Source of the DNA: Methylococcaceae bacterium
GTDB lineage: Bacteria; Pseudomonadota; Gammaproteobacteria; Methylococcales; Methylomonadaceae
Direction: 5' to 3'
Length of the DNA: 18,580 nt
Assembly (NCBI GenBank): GCA_021647145.1
Contig: JAKIVF010000072.1
Location: 1-18,580 of the forward strand
Shown: positions 1 through 7,074 of the stretch, piece after piece
Layout of the letters: every line of letters begins with the position of its first letter
How positions within the stretch are numbered: position 1 is the stretch's first letter
Notes under the pieces: generated by a model
The model's database searches: none
The model's input: only the letters and a program-made list of their open reading frames with translations
Told to the model about the DNA's origin: nothing
Made by a program: the position numbers and the translations under genes

Positions 1-869
1 TTATCTTTACGGAAGGGAAAGGGGGCTTGCCATTTATTAAAGTTAATAATAAAAAAGCTTCTGCATTAATTTCTATTTATGCAGGCCAGATTTTATCCTA
101 TAAGCCTGTTGGTGAAAAAGAAGATTTTTTGTTCACCAGTGAGAATGCTTTTTTTCAAAATGGAAAAGCAATTAAGGGAGGAATTCCAATTTGTTGGCCA
201 TGGTTTGGTGCAGCCCAAGAATCAATTGAAAATAGTAAACTTCCAAACCATGGTTTTGTACGCGACCATTATTGGTCGGTTGTCTTAGCGGAGAAAATAA
301 AAAATGGTGATACAAAGATAAAGCTTGAATTTGTTGATACCGAAGAAACAAGAAAAATGTGGCCTTATCAATTTCATTTATCTTTGGAAATATATATTGG
401 CGAGTCACTTACTTTAGAGTTGCTGACTAAAAATACCGGGAACGAAGCTTTTATTATGACAGAAGCATTACACACTTATTTTAATGTAGGTGATGCGGCA
501 CAGGTTGAAGTGCTAGGGCTAGAAAAGACAGAGTATTTAGATAAATCACAGGATTTTATTAAAGTCTGTCAGATAGGTGCAATTAAGCTATCAAAAGAAA
601 CAGATCGTATTCATGTTGATGTTGAGCATGACTTAACAATAAAAGACCCTGTGTTTAATCGAAAAATAAATATTGTGTCATTAGGAAATAAAAATGTCGT
701 AGTCTGGAATCCTTGGGAAAAAGGCTCTAAAGAAATAATTGATTTGGAAAAAGAGGATTACAAGCGTTTTGTCTGTGTTGAAATCGCAAATGCAGCAGCA
801 GATATAGTGGAGCTATCACCAGGTGAAGAATTCCGTTTGATCACTGATTATCGTCTTTGTGAAGACTAG
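1..869 (+). CDS. yeaD: D-hexose-6-phosphate mutarotase (YeaD family), 5'-truncated by window edge
   Basis: Aldose-1-epimerase-fold enzyme expected to interconvert the alpha and beta anomers of glucose-6-phosphate-type sugars in the cytoplasm. The frame (codons from base 3) is open to the left edge and reads IFTEGKGGLPFIKVNN. The first start-like codon inside the window is TTG at 27, but YeaD homologues carry a few dozen more residues before this point, so the true start lies outside. Visible family motifs are GGIPICWPWFG, HGFVRDHYW, ALHTYFNVGD (putative catalytic His), VVWNPW and FVCVEIANA (putative catalytic Glu). The stop is TAG at 867-869. It converges on the sufT-ended operon 59 bases away. 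The family call is secure; the exact sugar substrate is not visible. Confidence 0.9.
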   Translation, partial: IFTEGKGGLPFIKVNNKKASALISIYAGQILSYKPVGEKEDFLFTSENAFFQNGKAIKGGIPICWPWFGAAQESIENSKLPNHGFVRDHYWSVVLAEKIKNGDTKIKLEFVDTEETRKMWPYQFHLSLEIYIGESLTLELLTKNTGNEAFIMTEALHTYFNVGDAAQVEVLGLEKTEYLDKSQDFIKVCQIGAIKLSKETDRIHVDVEHDLTIKDPVFNRKINIVSLGNKNVVVWNPWEKGSKEIIDLEKEDYKRFVCVEIANAAADIVELSPGEEFRLITDYRLCED

Positions 870-890
870 GTCTGTTTTTTTATTTAGAGG

Positions 891-916
891 TGAAACGAGT
901 TTCAGTAACATTTTTT
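891..916 (+). terminator. weak hairpin plus T6 downstream of the mutarotase gene
   Basis: TGAAAC/GTTTCA forms a short inverted repeat at 891-904, followed after six bases by TTTTTT at 911-916. It lies between two convergent genes. The stem is short and AT-rich and the spacer to the T run is long, so this is only a possible terminator. A second small dyad, AGAC-TAG-GTCT, spans the stop codon at 863-873 and is also followed by a T7 run. Confidence 0.3.
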
Positions 917-928
917 GTCGATGGTCAA

Positions 929-1474
929 TTAAAACAAACCTAATTGAACTTGAGCAACTTCAGACATCATTTCTCTGCTCCATGGTGGATCTAGTACAAC
1001 TTCAACATTGACGGAATTTACACCTGGCAAAGCACGAATATTTTTTTCGACATCGCCTTGAATTACTGGCCCCATACCACATCCAGGTGCAGTTAAGGTC
1101 ATTTTTATATGCACATCATGACCTGTTTCAGCGGGCTCAACATTACACATATAAACTAGTCCTAAATCGACAATATTAACGGGTATTTCAGGGTCATAGA
1201 CAGTTTTCATTACTTCCCAGCAATTTTTTTCTACGCCTTTTGCATCGGTTTCCGAAACAAGTGTTTGTAATGTATGAGGTTTTTTTCCAAGTGCATCCGC
1301 ATCTGTTCCCGCAATGCGCACCATATGACCATGCTCAGTCACTACTGTATAGTTGTCTCCCAGTGACTGGTGGATAGTAACTTCACTACCTTTGTTTAAA
1401 GTACCGTGATTGCCATCTGGTATCATAACGATATTAACATCACGGGTTAAAATAATAGTTTCTCTTTCAGACAT
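929..1474 (-). CDS. sufT: SufT-like Fe-S cluster assembly protein (MIP18/DUF59 domain)
   Basis: A 181-residue cytoplasmic protein. Residues 1-75 form the small N-terminal beta-rich part found in the 'putative Fe-S assembly protein SufT' family. Residues 83-170 are a MIP18/DUF59 domain with DPEIPVNIVDLGLVY (94-108), the conserved Cys motif TAPGCGMG (128-135) and LDPPW (161-165). The length fits the family. SufT proteins are accessory factors for maturing Fe-S proteins; no catalytic activity is implied. The ATG at 1474 lies inside the end of the preceding SDR gene, with an 8-base overlap, so translation is probably coupled. It is the last gene of the ubiG operon; no suf or isc genes are in the window. 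Confidence 0.88.
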   Translation of the reverse strand: MSERETIILTRDVNIVMIPDGNHGTLNKGSEVTIHQSLGDNYTVVTEHGHMVRIAGTDADALGKKPHTLQTLVSETDAKGVEKNCWEVMKTVYDPEIPVNIVDLGLVYMCNVEPAETGHDVHIKMTLTAPGCGMGPVIQGDVEKNIRALPGVNSVNVEVVLDPPWSREMMSEVAQVQLGLF

Positions 1475-2225
1475 TTTGTTTTTTTAAGTCAAATGTTCGT
1501 GCATCAATAGTCTTTCCAGTTATTCCAATACTTTCAGGACTAAATAAATAGGTGTAGACCTTATTCAAGCAATCCATAGCGGGTAGTTTTGTTTGGTCTT
1601 CTGCTGGAAATAATTTTTTTCGCAGAGGTGAGTTAATTGGCCCTGGCACTAATATATTGACACGTATTTTTTTAGAAGATTCCAACTCTTCAGCTAAAAT
1701 TTTGGCTAAACCGTCTAAAGCTATTTTAGAAACACCATAAGCACCGCTGTATGCTTTTGGTTCTCTGACCATTGAATCACTGGTAAAGACAATTGAAGCT
1801 TGTTCACTTTTGTGTAAGACAGGCAGTAAAACACGAGTCAATATAAAAGGAGCATTTAAATTAACATTTAGAGTATGTCCCCAGTCTTTGGTTTCGTGGA
1901 TTCCGATAGGTGTAAAAGCACTGAGTTCAACGGCTGAATGCAGAAGTCCTTGAAGAGAACCATATTTATCATTAATAGTGACGGCTAACTCTTCGTATTG
2001 TACTTCTGTTGCTCCGGCAAGATCGAAAGGGTAAAGAGTGGGTGTTGGTGCATTTGCCTCTACTATTAAATCATAGATTTTTTCTAACTTGGGAATACTT
2101 TTATCCAACAGAATTATATGGGCACCTTGTTTAGCTAAGGTAAGTGCAGCTGTGGCTCCTAGTCCTCCACCGGCACCAGTGATTAAGATAACCTGGTTTT
2201 TTAATGACATGCTGCTGTAATCCAT
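1467..2225 (-). CDS. yciK: YciK-like short-chain dehydrogenase/reductase
   Basis: A 252-residue classical SDR with an N-terminal Rossmann motif TGAGGGLG (16-23) for NAD(P), NVNLNAPF (120-127), a Ser region IVFTSDS (145-151) and the catalytic pair in YGVSK (Tyr163, Lys167). VPGP follows at 193-196. Layout and length match E. coli YciK and its Pseudomonas homologue; the substrate of that family is unknown. The usual NNAG segment reads LLHSAVEL here, a mild deviation. The start at 2225 gives MDYSSMSLKN, close to the E. coli N-terminus. Met6 (2210) is an alternative. Either start overlaps the end of the upstream phosphatase gene. Confidence 0.85.
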   Translation of the reverse strand: MDYSSMSLKNQVILITGAGGGLGATAALTLAKQGAHIILLDKSIPKLEKIYDLIVEANAPTPTLYPFDLAGATEVQYEELAVTINDKYGSLQGLLHSAVELSAFTPIGIHETKDWGHTLNVNLNAPFILTRVLLPVLHKSEQASIVFTSDSMVREPKAYSGAYGVSKIALDGLAKILAEELESSKKIRVNILVPGPINSPLRKKLFPAEDQTKLPAMDCLNKVYTYLFSPESIGITGKTIDARTFDLKKQNV

Positions 2226-2875
2226 GAAGTGAGTTGTTCAGGTGATTCAATTAATGCATCGGCTCCCCAGTTATCTGGATTATCATCAGGTTTAAGATAG
2301 CCATAGGTTGCGGCAAGGGTTTTCATGTTTGCATTTTTACCCGCATCAATATCGTGTAGGGCATCGCCAATGTAAACGCATTCTTCAGGTTTCACATTAG
2401 CATGTTCGCATGCAGTGAGCATGGGTTCTGGATGAGGTTTTGGGTTTGCAGTGGTATCACCACTAATGATACAAGCCGCTCTCTCTGTTAAATTTAAGGC
2501 AGAAACTAAAGGGTTAGTAAATCTTTCTCTTTTATTAGTCACAATTCCCCACTTTAAACCCAGTGTCTCTATTGTTTTGAGGGTGGTCGTTATGCCTGAA
2601 AAAAAAGTACTATATTCAGCAATATTATTTTGATAAAAGTTAAGCATGCTTTCTTGTATTTCGGCATGAATAGCTTCATCATCAAGATTAATACTTTTTG
2701 CAATCATAGCTGGTGCGCCGTAAGATATTAAAGGTCTTATTTGTTCACTTGGAACAGTCGAAAAACCATGGGTTTCAAGCGCTTTGTTTAAGCAAGCAAT
2801 AAGGTCAGGTGCTGTATCAACCAAGGTTCCATCCAGATCAAACAAGACGCAAGCCAAGTTAAATTTTGAAGACAT
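2201..2875 (-). CDS. mupP: HAD phosphatase, probably MupP (MurNAc-6-phosphate phosphatase) rather than Gph
   Basis: A 224-residue HAD-superfamily phosphatase with motif I FDLDGTLVDT (12-21, nucleophile Asp13, acid Asp15), motif II Thr113 in IVTNK, motif III Lys146 in KPHPEP and motif IV GDALHDIDAG (170-179). The cap domain lies at about residues 20-90. By sequence alone it would be labelled phosphoglycolate phosphatase (Gph). The position directly between ubiG and yciK is the arrangement of mupP in Pseudomonas, where MupP dephosphorylates MurNAc-6-phosphate in the AnmK-MupP-AmgK-MurU peptidoglycan recycling route. The MupP assignment therefore rests on context. The ATG at 2875 is 5 bases after the ubiG stop; the 3' end overlaps the SDR gene. 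Confidence 0.75.
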   Translation of the reverse strand: MSSKFNLACVLFDLDGTLVDTAPDLIACLNKALETHGFSTVPSEQIRPLISYGAPAMIAKSINLDDEAIHAEIQESMLNFYQNNIAEYSTFFSGITTTLKTIETLGLKWGIVTNKRERFTNPLVSALNLTERAACIISGDTTANPKPHPEPMLTACEHANVKPEECVYIGDALHDIDAGKNANMKTLAATYGYLKPDDNPDNWGADALIESPEQLTSWITAACH

Positions 2876-2880
2876 AAAAA

Positions 2881-3588
2881 TTATGCAGGTCGTTTAAACG
2901 CGATAATATAATTAACATCAATATCTTTACCAAGGCTAAAACGTTTATTGAAAGGGTTGTACTCAATACCAGTGATTCCCTGTAATTCAAGACCAGAATT
3001 TCTAGCAGTTTGGCTGAGTTCTGACGGTTTAATAAAAGTTTTATATTCGTGAGTTCCTTTAGGTACCATTTTTAAAACATGTTCTGCTGCAACAATCGCT
3101 AGTAAATAGGCTTTGGGTAAGCGGTTGAGGGTTGAAAAGAAAACCATTCCACCAGGTTTAACCAATTTTGCACAAGCAGAAATAATAGATGCTGGGTCGG
3201 GTACATGCTCTAACATTTCCATACAAGTGACATGATCAAAACCTTCAGGTTCTTGCTCAGCCATTGCCTCTGCACTTATTTTTTTATAAGTAGCAGAAAT
3301 ACCGGATTCCAATCCATGGAGTTCGGCAATATCAAGTAAATCTTCACTTAAATCAATTCCTAATGCATCAGCGCCTTGTTTTGCCAAGCCTTCAGTTAAA
3401 ATACCTCCTCCACAGCCAACATCAATAACGTGTTTACCTTGCAAGGTGGCATAGTCTTGAATGAAACGAAGTCTTAATGGATTAACATCGTGCAGAGTTT
3501 TGAATTCACCCTGAGGGTCCCACCATCTCTCAGCTTGTGAGCCAAATTTTTCTATTTCGTGTGGGTGTACGTTTTCTGTTGCTGTCAT
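2881..3588 (-). CDS. ubiG: Ubiquinone biosynthesis O-methyltransferase UbiG
   Basis: A 235-residue SAM-dependent methyltransferase for both O-methylation steps of ubiquinone synthesis. Visible features are the UbiG-specific N-terminus (EIEKFGSQAERWWDPQGEFK, 11-30), NPLRLRFI (36-43), SAM motif I VIDVGCGGGILTEGLA (54-69), the acidic motif GIDLSEDLL (77-85), EMLEHVPDP (124-132), VKPGGMVFFSTLNR (143-156) and HEYKTFIKPSEL (180-191). The length fits the family. The ATG at 3588 is the first Met of the conserved start. It is the first gene of a four-gene minus-strand operon with the phosphatase, SDR and SufT-like genes. Ubiquinone suggests aerobic or nitrate respiration. Confidence 0.95.
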   Translation of the reverse strand: MTATENVHPHEIEKFGSQAERWWDPQGEFKTLHDVNPLRLRFIQDYATLQGKHVIDVGCGGGILTEGLAKQGADALGIDLSEDLLDIAELHGLESGISATYKKISAEAMAEQEPEGFDHVTCMEMLEHVPDPASIISACAKLVKPGGMVFFSTLNRLPKAYLLAIVAAEHVLKMVPKGTHEYKTFIKPSELSQTARNSGLELQGITGIEYNPFNKRFSLGKDIDVNYIIAFKRPA

Positions 3589-3650
3589 TTTTTATGCTCT
3601 TCTTGTGTTTCTATAGTTTACTCTATTACTAGGTTATTCGCTATTGCTTA

Positions 3651-3686
3651 GTTAGTCATAATTGTCTCACAAGTTTTTAATTACAA
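3651..3686. promoter_or_regulatory. possible divergent promoter region between ubiG and the DASS transporter
   Basis: The 159-base gap 3589-3747 separates divergent genes, so both promoters should lie here. For ubiG (minus strand) a candidate is TTGTAA (plus positions 3681-3686), a 17-base spacer and AATTAT (3658-3663), each matching consensus at four of six positions. For the transporter (plus strand) CATAAT at 3657-3662 resembles a -10 box, but no good -35 is visible. The two -10 candidates overlap, which would make the promoters mutually exclusive. Evidence is weak. Confidence 0.3.
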
Positions 3687-3747
3687 AATGGCTTTTTAAG
3701 TTACTATTAAACGTTTCCGAGAAGTTGAATTAAAACCAGAAATCAGT

Positions 3748-5115
3748 ATGACTCAAAAACAATCTATTTTTCTGCTTTTCGCCAGTCTTTCTGCAATAGT
3801 CCTCTGGTTTTTCTTAATCATAGGGGCAGGACAAACTCATAACATTGCTTGGACAGCAGCTATTACTCTGTTCACCGCTATTTTATGGGTGACAGAAGCC
3901 ATTCCCATACCAGCAGCATCTCTAATTCCTTTTGCGTTATTTCCCTTTGCTGGAGTACTTAGCCATAAAGAAGTGGCCTCTTCATTAGGCAACCACGTCA
4001 TCTTACTATTAATGGGTGGATTTATGTTATCCAAATCATTAGAAAAAAGTGGCGTTCATAAGAGGTTAGCTGTTTATATGGTCAAAATAGCGGGAGGGAA
4101 CAGCAGTCGAAGAGTTGTTTTCGGTTTTATGTTGGCATCGGCTTTTTTGAGTATGTGGATTTCTAATACAGCCACAGTGTTAATGCTAATCCCTATTGCT
4201 TTAGCTGTATTGCAAGATAGTGATGATGAAGCAATGGATGTCGCATTAATTTTAGGCATTGCCTATGCGGCAAGCTTAGGAGGAATAGGTACGCCAATTG
4301 GTACGCCACCTAATATTATTTTTATGAGTATTTATCAAGAGATCACTGGCCAGGAAATTGATTTTATTTCTTGGATGGAAATAGCGTTACCTATTGTAAT
4401 TATTGGTATTCCCATCATTGCATTTTGGCTAACTCGACACTTATCAAATAATCAAGGATTTCATTTGCCAGAAATAGGTGCATGGCAGCAGGCTGAAAAA
4501 CACGTATTAATTGTTTTTGGGTTAATCGCTATGGCATGGATAACTCGAAGAATCTGGAGTGAATGGTTTAACTTGGGTTCTGTTGGTGACAGTACTATTG
4601 CTTTATTGGGTGTTGTATTAATGTTTATGATCCCCAATGGCAAAAAACATGACACTTTATTAGACTGGGAAACTGCTAAAGATATCCCGTGGGGTATGTT
4701 GTTACTATTTGCTGGGGGAATAGCGATTGCCAAGGCATTTACTGCATCAGGACTCAGTGAACAATTGGGCAATACACTAAGCAGCCTATCCGTATTACCT
4801 TTATGGATTTTAATAATTTCCTTATGTTTATTTGTTACTTTCCTAACAGAAATCACAAGTAATACTGCGACAGCAACTCTACTTATGCCTGTATTGGCAG
4901 CTACGGGTATTGCCACAGGAATAGAGCCAAAGTTATTAATGATACCTGCTGTGATGAGTACCAGCTGTGCCTTTATGTTGCCCGTTGCAACGGCGCCTAA
5001 TGCAATAGCTTATGGAACAGATAAATTTACAATTAAGGATATGGCCAGGGAAGGGTTTGTACTCAATATATTAATTGCATTTTTAGTGAGTGGCGTTTGT
5101 TACTTTATGTTGTAG
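3748..5115 (+). CDS. DASS/SLC13 family sodium-coupled anion transporter
   Basis: A 455-residue inner-membrane protein with hydrophobic segments along its whole length, starting at residue 6. It carries the two DASS signature repeats: SNTATVLMLIP (139-149) with GGIGTPIGTPPNII (178-191), and SNTATATLLMP (371-381) with MLPVATAPNAIAYGT (410-423). The SNT motifs form the substrate and Na+ sites in the structurally known VcINDY. WVTEAIPIP (47-55) is also typical. Likely substrates are C4-dicarboxylates or sulfate; sequence alone does not decide. The ribosome-binding site before the ATG at 3748 is weak (CAGAAATCAGT). The gene stands alone, divergent from ubiG and convergent with the reductase gene. 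Confidence 0.92.
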   Translation: MTQKQSIFLLFASLSAIVLWFFLIIGAGQTHNIAWTAAITLFTAILWVTEAIPIPAASLIPFALFPFAGVLSHKEVASSLGNHVILLLMGGFMLSKSLEKSGVHKRLAVYMVKIAGGNSSRRVVFGFMLASAFLSMWISNTATVLMLIPIALAVLQDSDDEAMDVALILGIAYAASLGGIGTPIGTPPNIIFMSIYQEITGQEIDFISWMEIALPIVIIGIPIIAFWLTRHLSNNQGFHLPEIGAWQQAEKHVLIVFGLIAMAWITRRIWSEWFNLGSVGDSTIALLGVVLMFMIPNGKKHDTLLDWETAKDIPWGMLLLFAGGIAIAKAFTASGLSEQLGNTLSSLSVLPLWILIISLCLFVTFLTEITSNTATATLLMPVLAATGIATGIEPKLLMIPAVMSTSCAFMLPVATAPNAIAYGTDKFTIKDMAREGFVLNILIAFLVSGVCYFML

Positions 5116-5181
5116 CATAGAAAGTATATTATTTGATAATCATGCTGGTTTCTGTCAAACGATCTTTTCCAATAGGTCGTT

Positions 5182-5222
5182 GCTAAAACAGTTGTGTAAC
5201 TTAGCTATACATCTGTTTTAGC
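5182..5222. terminator. long hairpin between convergent transporter and reductase genes
   Basis: GCTAAAACAG (5182-5191) and CTGTTTTAGC (5213-5222) are perfect inverted repeats. After one T-T mismatch the inner bases 5193-5198 and 5206-5211 pair as well, leaving a seven-base loop. The result is a stem of about 17 pairs. It lies between two convergent 3' ends, as expected for a bidirectional terminator. Neither side has a clear T run after the stem, so factor-independent termination is uncertain. Confidence 0.45.
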
Positions 5223-5267
5223 TTATGAGATTGATCATATAGAAGTTAGACATAGTTTAATATGGGG

Positions 5268-7022
5268 TTAATAAACGTCTCTAACATATCTTTTTTCTTT
5301 TTTCATTTGGTTGATGTATTCAATAGCCTGTTCAACCGTTTTGTTACCATGTTTTTCAATTAACTCATGTAAAGCTTTATCAACATCTTTTGCCATATAA
5401 TTAGCATCACCACAGACATAAAATGATCCGCCTTGTTCTAACCAAGAAAACATTTCAGCACCATTTTCGCGCATTTTGTCCTGAACATAGATTTTTTCTT
5501 CCTGATCTCTAGAAAAAGCCAAGTCTAAACGAGTAAGTAAACCACTAGTTTGCATCGCCTCAATTTCATCTTGATAGATATAATCAGTTGCTTTATTTCG
5601 ATCTCCAAATAATAACCAGTTTTTTCCACTTGCTTTTTTGAACTCTCGTTCTTGCAAAAAAGCTCTAAATGGAGCAATACCTGTTCCAGGGCCAACCATT
5701 ATAATGGGAAGGCTGTCATCTTCAGGTACTCTAAAACTTGTATTTGGAGAAAAGAATATTTTAACATCGCTATCTTCATCAACTAGATCTGCCAGGTAGG
5801 TTGAGCAGACTCCTTTGTGTTCCCGGTTATGACTTTGGTATCGAACACTGGCGACTGTTAAATGTACACTATCAGGATACATTTTTCCGCTGGAAGAAAT
5901 AGAGTATGCACGGTGTTGTAATGGTTTTAAAAGAGCAATAAATTCAGCAGCAGAAATTTCTATCGTTGGGAACTGTAATAGTAAGTCTAGTGTGTCACGC
6001 CCCCAAAGATAATCAGATAGCTTATTTTTATCTTTAGATTGCAGCAATTCATTTAATTCCTGATCCCCTGACCGGCTTGCAATTTCTTGTAATAAGCCTT
6101 TGTTTGGCAACTTGATTTCAAAATGAGTGCGTAAAGCTTCTGATAGCGTCATAAGTTCACTATTTACAGGCAATTCCTCATCACCTTTACAATTAATTGC
6201 CTTGATAATACTAGCCACTAATTCTGGGCAGTTTTGGGGGATTACATTTAGCGCATCACCTGCCTCATAAGTTAAACCAGAGTCTTCTAAGGAAAACTCA
6301 AAATGTCGTGTTTCTTTAGAAGATTTTTTAGAGGTAAGTAAACGATTAGTGTGCATTTTTGTCACAAACGGATTTTTACGATTGTATTTTGGTTTACTAT
6401 TTCCGCTTGTTTCGTTTTCTGTCAGCGTGGCTGCTGTAGCACCTTCTGCCATCATCGGAATAACACTGCTAATCCATGATTCTGCAAGCTCATCAAAATC
6501 AACGTCACAATCTACTCGCTCATAAATACGATTTGCTCCAAGTTCAGATAATCGGTTATCCCAATCAATTCCAGCCTGACAGTAAAGGTCGTAACTTGTA
6601 TCACCCAGTGCCAAAACAGAATATTTTGTTTGTTCCATTTTTGGAGAAGAATCTGCAGATATAGCATCCCAGAGAAGTTGTGCATTATCGGGCATTTCAC
6701 CTTCGCCATAAGTGCTAGTGATAATGAGTAAATATTCCATTGTCACCAAAGTATCAAGCTCAAGTTCATCCATACTTTTTACATTAGCCAATAAACCATG
6801 TTTCTTGGCTGAAGCTGCTGCATCATTAGCGACGGATTCTGAGTTACCTGTTTGAGTTCCATAAATAATATTGATGGTGCGCGCATCTGATTGATTAACA
6901 GAATTTGCACTTTGCAGCATATGGCTGTGCATACCTGCAAAAAAACCACCTAACCAAGCTTTTTGCTGATCGCTATAGGGCGCATTTTGTGGAATATTAG
7001 GTGTTTTCATATTTTCAGTCAC
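5268..7022 (-). CDS. NADPH-dependent diflavin reductase, sulfite reductase flavoprotein (CysJ) family
   Basis: A 584-residue cytoplasmic protein with FMN and FAD/NADPH modules. The N-terminal helix YSDQQKAWLGGFFAG (16-30) resembles CysJ. The flavodoxin domain (50-190) has GTQTGNSE (55-62), STYGEGEMPDNA (103-114) and LALGDTSYDLYCQAG (137-151). The FAD part has RAYSISSS (371-378) and GVCSTYLAD (404-412). NADP motifs are VGPGTGIAPFR (443-453) and YVCGDANYMAKDV (535-547), and the chain ends in RDVY, as in CysJ. It starts 52 bases after the glutamate synthase gene on the same strand and no cysI is nearby, so its partner could be sulfite reductase elsewhere or the adjacent synthase. Start is GTG at 7022 or ATG at 7010 (Met5); neither has a strong ribosome-binding site. 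Confidence 0.9.
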   Translation of the reverse strand: MTENMKTPNIPQNAPYSDQQKAWLGGFFAGMHSHMLQSANSVNQSDARTINIIYGTQTGNSESVANDAAASAKKHGLLANVKSMDELELDTLVTMEYLLIITSTYGEGEMPDNAQLLWDAISADSSPKMEQTKYSVLALGDTSYDLYCQAGIDWDNRLSELGANRIYERVDCDVDFDELAESWISSVIPMMAEGATAATLTENETSGNSKPKYNRKNPFVTKMHTNRLLTSKKSSKETRHFEFSLEDSGLTYEAGDALNVIPQNCPELVASIIKAINCKGDEELPVNSELMTLSEALRTHFEIKLPNKGLLQEIASRSGDQELNELLQSKDKNKLSDYLWGRDTLDLLLQFPTIEISAAEFIALLKPLQHRAYSISSSGKMYPDSVHLTVASVRYQSHNREHKGVCSTYLADLVDEDSDVKIFFSPNTSFRVPEDDSLPIIMVGPGTGIAPFRAFLQEREFKKASGKNWLLFGDRNKATDYIYQDEIEAMQTSGLLTRLDLAFSRDQEEKIYVQDKMRENGAEMFSWLEQGGSFYVCGDANYMAKDVDKALHELIEKHGNKTVEQAIEYINQMKKEKRYVRDVY

Positions 7023-7074
7023 TTGTTTGTGATGTAGCCTGTCGTTATTAATAGTTTAGATGTTTATTGTTTAA

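Noticed and set aside
27..869. TTG at 27 as the true start of the mutarotase
   Set aside because: The frame is open to the left edge and the residues before it (FTEGKGGL) fit the family, whose members are longer at the N-terminus. The gene is cut by the window, not started there.
2201..2875. Naming the HAD phosphatase gph
   Set aside because: Motifs are shared by Gph and MupP. The ubiG/yciK context favours MupP and there is no glycolate-pathway gene here.
4461..4916. Long antisense frame inside the DASS transporter (151 codons)
   Set aside because: It is fully contained in a well-conserved membrane-protein gene on the other strand and has no recognisable motifs. It is a shadow frame.
5268..7022. 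Firm naming as cysJ of assimilatory sulfite reductase
   Set aside because: Domain content fits, but no cysI or other sulfur genes are nearby and the neighbour is glutamate synthase, so the symbol was withheld.
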